A stretch of DNA of 64,000 nucleotides. Source: Rhodococcus triatomae BKS 15-14. GTDB lineage: Bacteria; Actinomycetota; Actinomycetes; Mycobacteriales; Mycobacteriaceae. Where the stretch lies: contig AODO01000009.1 of the NCBI GenBank assembly GCA_000341795.1, positions 1-64,000 of the forward strand, written 5' to 3'. Positions 61,601 through 64,000 of the stretch are shown here, piece after piece. The translations under genes were made by a program, and so were the position numbers. A model generated the notes under the pieces. The model made no database searches. It was not told the origin of the DNA and saw only the letters and a list, made by a program, of their open reading frames with translations. How positions within the stretch are numbered: the first letter of the stretch is position 1; each line of letters begins with the position of its first letter.

Positions 61601-62827
61601 GCGCTCGGCGTGCTGCGCCTGGTGTTGACGTCGGCGGCCGAGCCGGAGCCGGGCAGCGAGGACGACGACCCCCGGCCGCTGCTGACGCGCCGTCAGTCCA
61701 CGGGCTCCGTGGCAATGATCGCCACGAATGCTGTGTCCCGCCGTTTGCCGGCCGTGCTGGCACGTGAGGTCGACGGCCTCGTCGCCGCGGCGGAAGACCA
61801 GGGGTTGGCGTTGGTGACGGCGGAGCACGCCGAGCAGCCGTTGCGCGCCGCTGCAGCCGCCGCGTTGGACGTGGCACCGGAGGAGGTGGAGATCCCCGGC
61901 TACGTGTTGCTGCGGATCGCCGCCGGGTCGTCGGTGCAGGTGGCGTTGTCGGCGCGAGACGAACTGCATTCTGTCGGTCTCCCGATCCGGGACGTGTTGG
62001 CGCTGCTACTGCAGGGGCTATCGACATCGGACGCGTTCGGCCGGCCGGAGCTGGAATCGCGTGTCGCGGCCCGGTTCCCTGCACTGGCGAAATCGCTGCC
62101 CCGCCGCCCCGACCTCGACGCCCTCGTCGCGTCTGTGGCGCCGGGGATGGCGTGGAGCGACGCCCGGAACCGATACGAGTTCGAGGACGCACCGCAGCGG
62201 CTGTCGCACGTGCCGACGCGGCATACCCTCGCCGGATCCCCCGCCGCCGCGGGCCAGAAGGGCAGCGACGTGGAGTTGCTGCTGCACGCGAGCGCGCGGG
62301 AGCGCACGTTCCGCGCCTTGGGCGTGCCGATGGGCGCCTCCGACCAGGTGGCGGACGCACTGGTGGAGCGATTCGGCGCGGTCCGCGTCGACGTCACGGA
62401 TGTGTTGTTGGGTGAGTTGCGGTCGAAGGCCGCGCAGGCCGGCATCCCGTGGGATGCGATCCTCGCCGCCGATTCCGGTGCGGCCGCCGACCGCGAGGGC
62501 TTGAAGGGGTTTGTCGCGCAGTCCATCCCGGCCGTCGTCGACGCGGTGAACGCGGCAGGTGGTCCGGTCGTGTTGACGGACCTGTCGACGCTGGCCGCGT
62601 ACGGGCAGTTGGGTGCGCTGCAGGCGTGGGTGGATGTGACGAATCCGCCGCCGCATGCGGTGTGGGCGTTGATCCCTCAGCCGGAGGAGTCGGGTGGCCG
62701 GCCTGGCGCCCGCGTCGACGGGACGGCGCTGCCGCGCACCACCCCGGAGCAGTTCGTGCAGGTGGACCGGTTCGGTTTGCGGGCACTCGTTTCCACTGAT
62801 GATCGATCGATGAAGGAGCATGTCTGA
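58688..62827 (+). CDS. pglW: PglW: NERD plus tandem kinase-like protein of BREX type 2
   Basis: 1379-aa PglW. Residues about 15-140: NERD (nuclease-related) domain with VDALVLG (Asp67) and IELKHF (Glu80, Lys82). Residues about 260-520: kinase-like domain whose HRD is replaced by HRGLGPSTV (near 357) and DFG by VDWSW (near 383), so probably inactive. Residues about 545-830: active-type kinase with HRDIKPSNLGL (Asp674) and LFDFSLSR (Asp699). The C-terminus is helical. PglW autophosphorylates in Pgl systems. It overlaps the nucleotidase and pglX genes. Confidence 0.93.
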   Translation: MTTGGDVAQGSGSNRQGDRWVEVSKSAFNHEAEGLSFLQDIVPNASPYRAWTNFEFMDNHGMWHEVDALVLGRRRLHLIELKHFVGRLGGTETNWVRHLPSGKVRTQRSPLLLTRRKAQRLATRIEEEARKVAIENGLNPEKVRRALPFVQESVFLHAEGFSVEMSEVAKSGLFGLDGEEHRSNLPGISTRILESPTDGRRVDEDISVIVALALKNLGVSRRTERDAGSWTISGAPLASGDDWQEWPAKHKGTDEPARARIVSFRPGTPVHARAAAHRKMGREYTLLSSLRHEAIVAPRDLVQDDDGNTVLVYPETPGYEPLDLALATRTLTAEQQLTVLTSIAEALAYAHRNHVAHRGLGPSTVLIHTERLDAGRVDVRLVDWSWAGRIHDGGTKSATMLGTALTATGGAAADEVYQAPEDRWAPDSDRIALDVFSLGALAYFLLSGGQNPARDRAALLERLRLEQGLDLAASTGRFVDEQLRELVLRTTSPSVSKRVAVDAKSGRPTFGAQHFAAALDDYRRAQEPAAAAPEIDPLNPPTGALLDDRFEVLQVLGSGSTARGILVADHDADGRQRVLKVGLDDTAAHRLQNEAEVLTTLAQQQPPVPGVVELIEGPLQLAQRTALLLSNCGEQTLADVVRYTPLGEAQLKTWGLGLLDAVVALDAAGITHRDIKPSNLGLSRPTGKRNEKPKLALFDFSLSRAAVEQTDAGTPPYRDPFLGTGIRTAYDSAAERYSAAVVLYEMATASTPLYGDGVSDPRVLADDVSVSAEDFGGHSRTRAEALTTFFRSALARNVKDRFDTAAAMRAAWAAVFAAKATEPEPVVQPPAPTPTEPTPPPVVVAEPATYRSLRVLSAEFARAAATKPSAIRRQVVELLLGSHPDSPADPFVTYQVLAPLAGVTPGRVAQIFGEMRDLWSKNPQLAATVDLLFQRGITLLESTGGASTPEVLARELAASLDTDGVPDPQRTALGVLRLVLTSAAEPEPGSEDDDPRPLLTRRQSTGSVAMIATNAVSRRLPAVLAREVDGLVAAAEDQGLALVTAEHAEQPLRAAAAAALDVAPEEVEIPGYVLLRIAAGSSVQVALSARDELHSVGLPIRDVLALLLQGLSTSDAFGRPELESRVAARFPALAKSLPRRPDLDALVASVAPGMAWSDARNRYEFEDAPQRLSHVPTRHTLAGSPAAAGQKGSDVELLLHASARERTFRALGVPMGASDQVADALVERFGAVRVDVTDVLLGELRSKAAQAGIPWDAILAADSGAAADREGLKGFVAQSIPAVVDAVNAAGGPVVLTDLSTLAAYGQLGALQAWVDVTNPPPHAVWALIPQPEESGGRPGARVDGTALPRTTPEQFVQVDRFGLRALVSTDDRSMKEHV

Positions 62828-64000
62828 TGGCGTTGGCCACGATTTCCGGAGCCGCGCTCAAGGACGCACTGAAGCCGCAGCTGACGCTGCTGGTCGACGA
62901 CATGCGCACCAAGCTCACCGCCGACGCCGACGAGCTGGCGCGTTGGCGGGCAATACACCGTGAGGCTGTCGCCGAGCAGCGGACCGCGGTGTCGTGGACG
63001 GACTGGTCCGAGGACCAGCTCACCCAGGCCGCCGTCGGCTGGCTCCTCACCTCGGTGTTCGTGCGGTTTTGTGAGGACAACCTGCTCCTCGGTGACACCA
63101 CTGTCTGGATCACCCATCCCGACCCGATGCTCCGTCAACGCGCCGTCGACGCTGAGCAGGCGTTCTACCGCGCCGACACCAACAACTCGTACCGCGAATG
63201 GCTGGAGCAGTCCTTCGACGCCCTGCGGAAGTACCCGGCCACCCAGTCGCTGGTGGACGAGCACGCGGCGCTGAACATCATCGCCCCGTCCTCCGATGCG
63301 GTGCACCAGGTGCTGTCGTTCTGGCGGCAGGTCGACGACTCCGGTTCCCTCGCCTGGACTTTCCGCGACCCGGAACTCACCACCCGCTTCCTCGGTGACC
63401 TGTATCAGGACCTTTCGGACTTCGCGAAGAAGAAGTACGCGCTGTTGCAGACACCGGAGTTCGTGGAGGAGTTCATCCTCGACCAAACCCTCGAACCGGC
63501 CCTGAAGGACCGACCGCTGGAGGGGTTCAAGGTCATCGACCCCACCTGCGGGTCCGGTCACTTCCTGTTGGGGGCCTTTGCACGACTCGTCGATCGATGG
63601 AACCGCGAAGCACCCGGATTGGAACTGCGGACGCGGGTCGACAACGCACTGTCGTCCGTCTACGGCGTGGACCTGAACCCCTTCGCCGTCGCCATCGCCA
63701 AGTTCCGGCTGATCGTCGCTGCGCTGAAGGCTTGCGGGGAAACGACTTTGGTGAACGCACCCAAGTTCACCCTCAACCTCGCCAACGGCGATTCACTGCT
63801 GCACGGGGCAGAGCAGGGCGGTGCGAAAGCCTTCGACTTCGGCGACCTGTCCTTCGACAAGGACGCCGTGGTGTCAGGGTTCGCGTACTCCACTGAAGAC
63901 GTGGCGCTGCTTCGCCGGATTCTCGCGCCGGGGCAGTACGACGTGGTTGTCGGGAATCCGCCGTACATTGTCGTGCGGGACAAGGCACTCAACCAGCGAT
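62827..64000 (+). CDS. pglX: PglX adenine-specific methyltransferase, 5' part
   Basis: First 391 codons of PglX; the gene runs off the window. Helical N-terminal region, then the SAM-binding motif I DPTCGSGHFLLGAF (residues 238-251), ending shortly after motif IV NPPY (residues 377-380), as in N6-adenine methyltransferases. In Pgl/BREX type 2, PglX modifies host DNA at the BREX site and is needed for phage restriction. ATG is coupled to pglW by a 1-bp TGATG overlap. PglY, PglZ and BREX type 2 partners are expected downstream. Confidence 0.95.
   Translation, partial: MALATISGAALKDALKPQLTLLVDDMRTKLTADADELARWRAIHREAVAEQRTAVSWTDWSEDQLTQAAVGWLLTSVFVRFCEDNLLLGDTTVWITHPDPMLRQRAVDAEQAFYRADTNNSYREWLEQSFDALRKYPATQSLVDEHAALNIIAPSSDAVHQVLSFWRQVDDSGSLAWTFRDPELTTRFLGDLYQDLSDFAKKKYALLQTPEFVEEFILDQTLEPALKDRPLEGFKVIDPTCGSGHFLLGAFARLVDRWNREAPGLELRTRVDNALSSVYGVDLNPFAVAIAKFRLIVAALKACGETTLVNAPKFTLNLANGDSLLHGAEQGGAKAFDFGDLSFDKDAVVSGFAYSTEDVALLRRILAPGQYDVVVGNPPYIVVRDKALNQR

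Noticed and set aside
1-64000. tRNA or rRNA genes and insertion sequences
   Set aside because: No cloverleaf with a TTC-arm, no rRNA sequence and no transposase-like protein was found by reading; a tRNAscan run would settle it.

Overview
The window is high-GC actinobacterial chromosome, most likely Rhodococcus or a close mycolate-forming relative. The evidence is a wax ester/diacylglycerol acyltransferase beside a long PlsB, a three-subunit proton-translocating transhydrogenase, DUF3558 and DUF4232 lipoproteins, EspC/WXG-like type VII secretion substrates, many TetR regulators, frequent GTG/TTG starts and pervasive ATGA/GTGA gene overlaps. No tRNA, rRNA, CRISPR array or complete insertion sequence was seen.

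Layout. 1-7.5 kb: the end of a lipoyl E2 acyltransferase gene, an MFS transporter, then a TetR regulator whose 11-bp-armed operator faces a five-gene catabolic operon (esterase, flavin amine oxidase, SRPBCC protein, PfkB kinase, class II aldolase). 7.5-10.4 kb: pntAA-pntAB-pntB on the minus strand. 10.9-22.6 kb: DUF488 and zinc-ribbon proteins, a mycothiol-dependent-type protein, peptidase E, two paralogous 107-aa proteins, a glycerolipid operon (WS/DGAT, PlsB, HAD-PlsC fusion, lipoprotein), DUF1801, DUF429 and a glycolate-oxidase-type flavoprotein. 22.6-29.7 kb: a PPE-like secreted protein, a TY-Chap/YbjN-like protein, a RelA/SpoT-domain alarmone synthetase and a SWIM-SNF2 helicase. 29.8-33.6 kb: two tiny hydrophobic peptides with leader hairpins and a strong terminator, followed by a large type VII substrate and a lipoprotein. 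33.6-41.5 kb: ordinary metabolism and regulation, including nadR-pnuC and a DUF2236 oxygenase with a divergent TetR.

41.5-49.3 kb is an accessory type VII effector region without secretion machinery: a frameshifted polymorphic toxin with its immunity gene, a truncated dehydrogenase, WXG/EspC-like proteins, a second large substrate and a vestige of another immunity gene.

49.4-64 kb looks like a defence island. On the minus strand a probable three-gene operon encodes an unknown helical protein, a protein with a ScoMcrA-like head domain plus a sulfur-binding-domain-like module but no nuclease, and a 1055-aa SF1 helicase. On the plus strand follow a membrane-anchored SNase-Excalibur nuclease, a phospholipase-D nuclease joined to an EVE/PUA-like domain, a cytosolic-type 5'-nucleotidase overlapping pglW, pglW itself (NERD, degenerate kinase, active kinase) and the start of pglX. 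The last two are the first genes of a BREX type 2 (Pgl) phage-exclusion system that runs off the right edge. The helicase/SBD operon and the nucleotidase-pglW coupling are the best candidates for undescribed biology.
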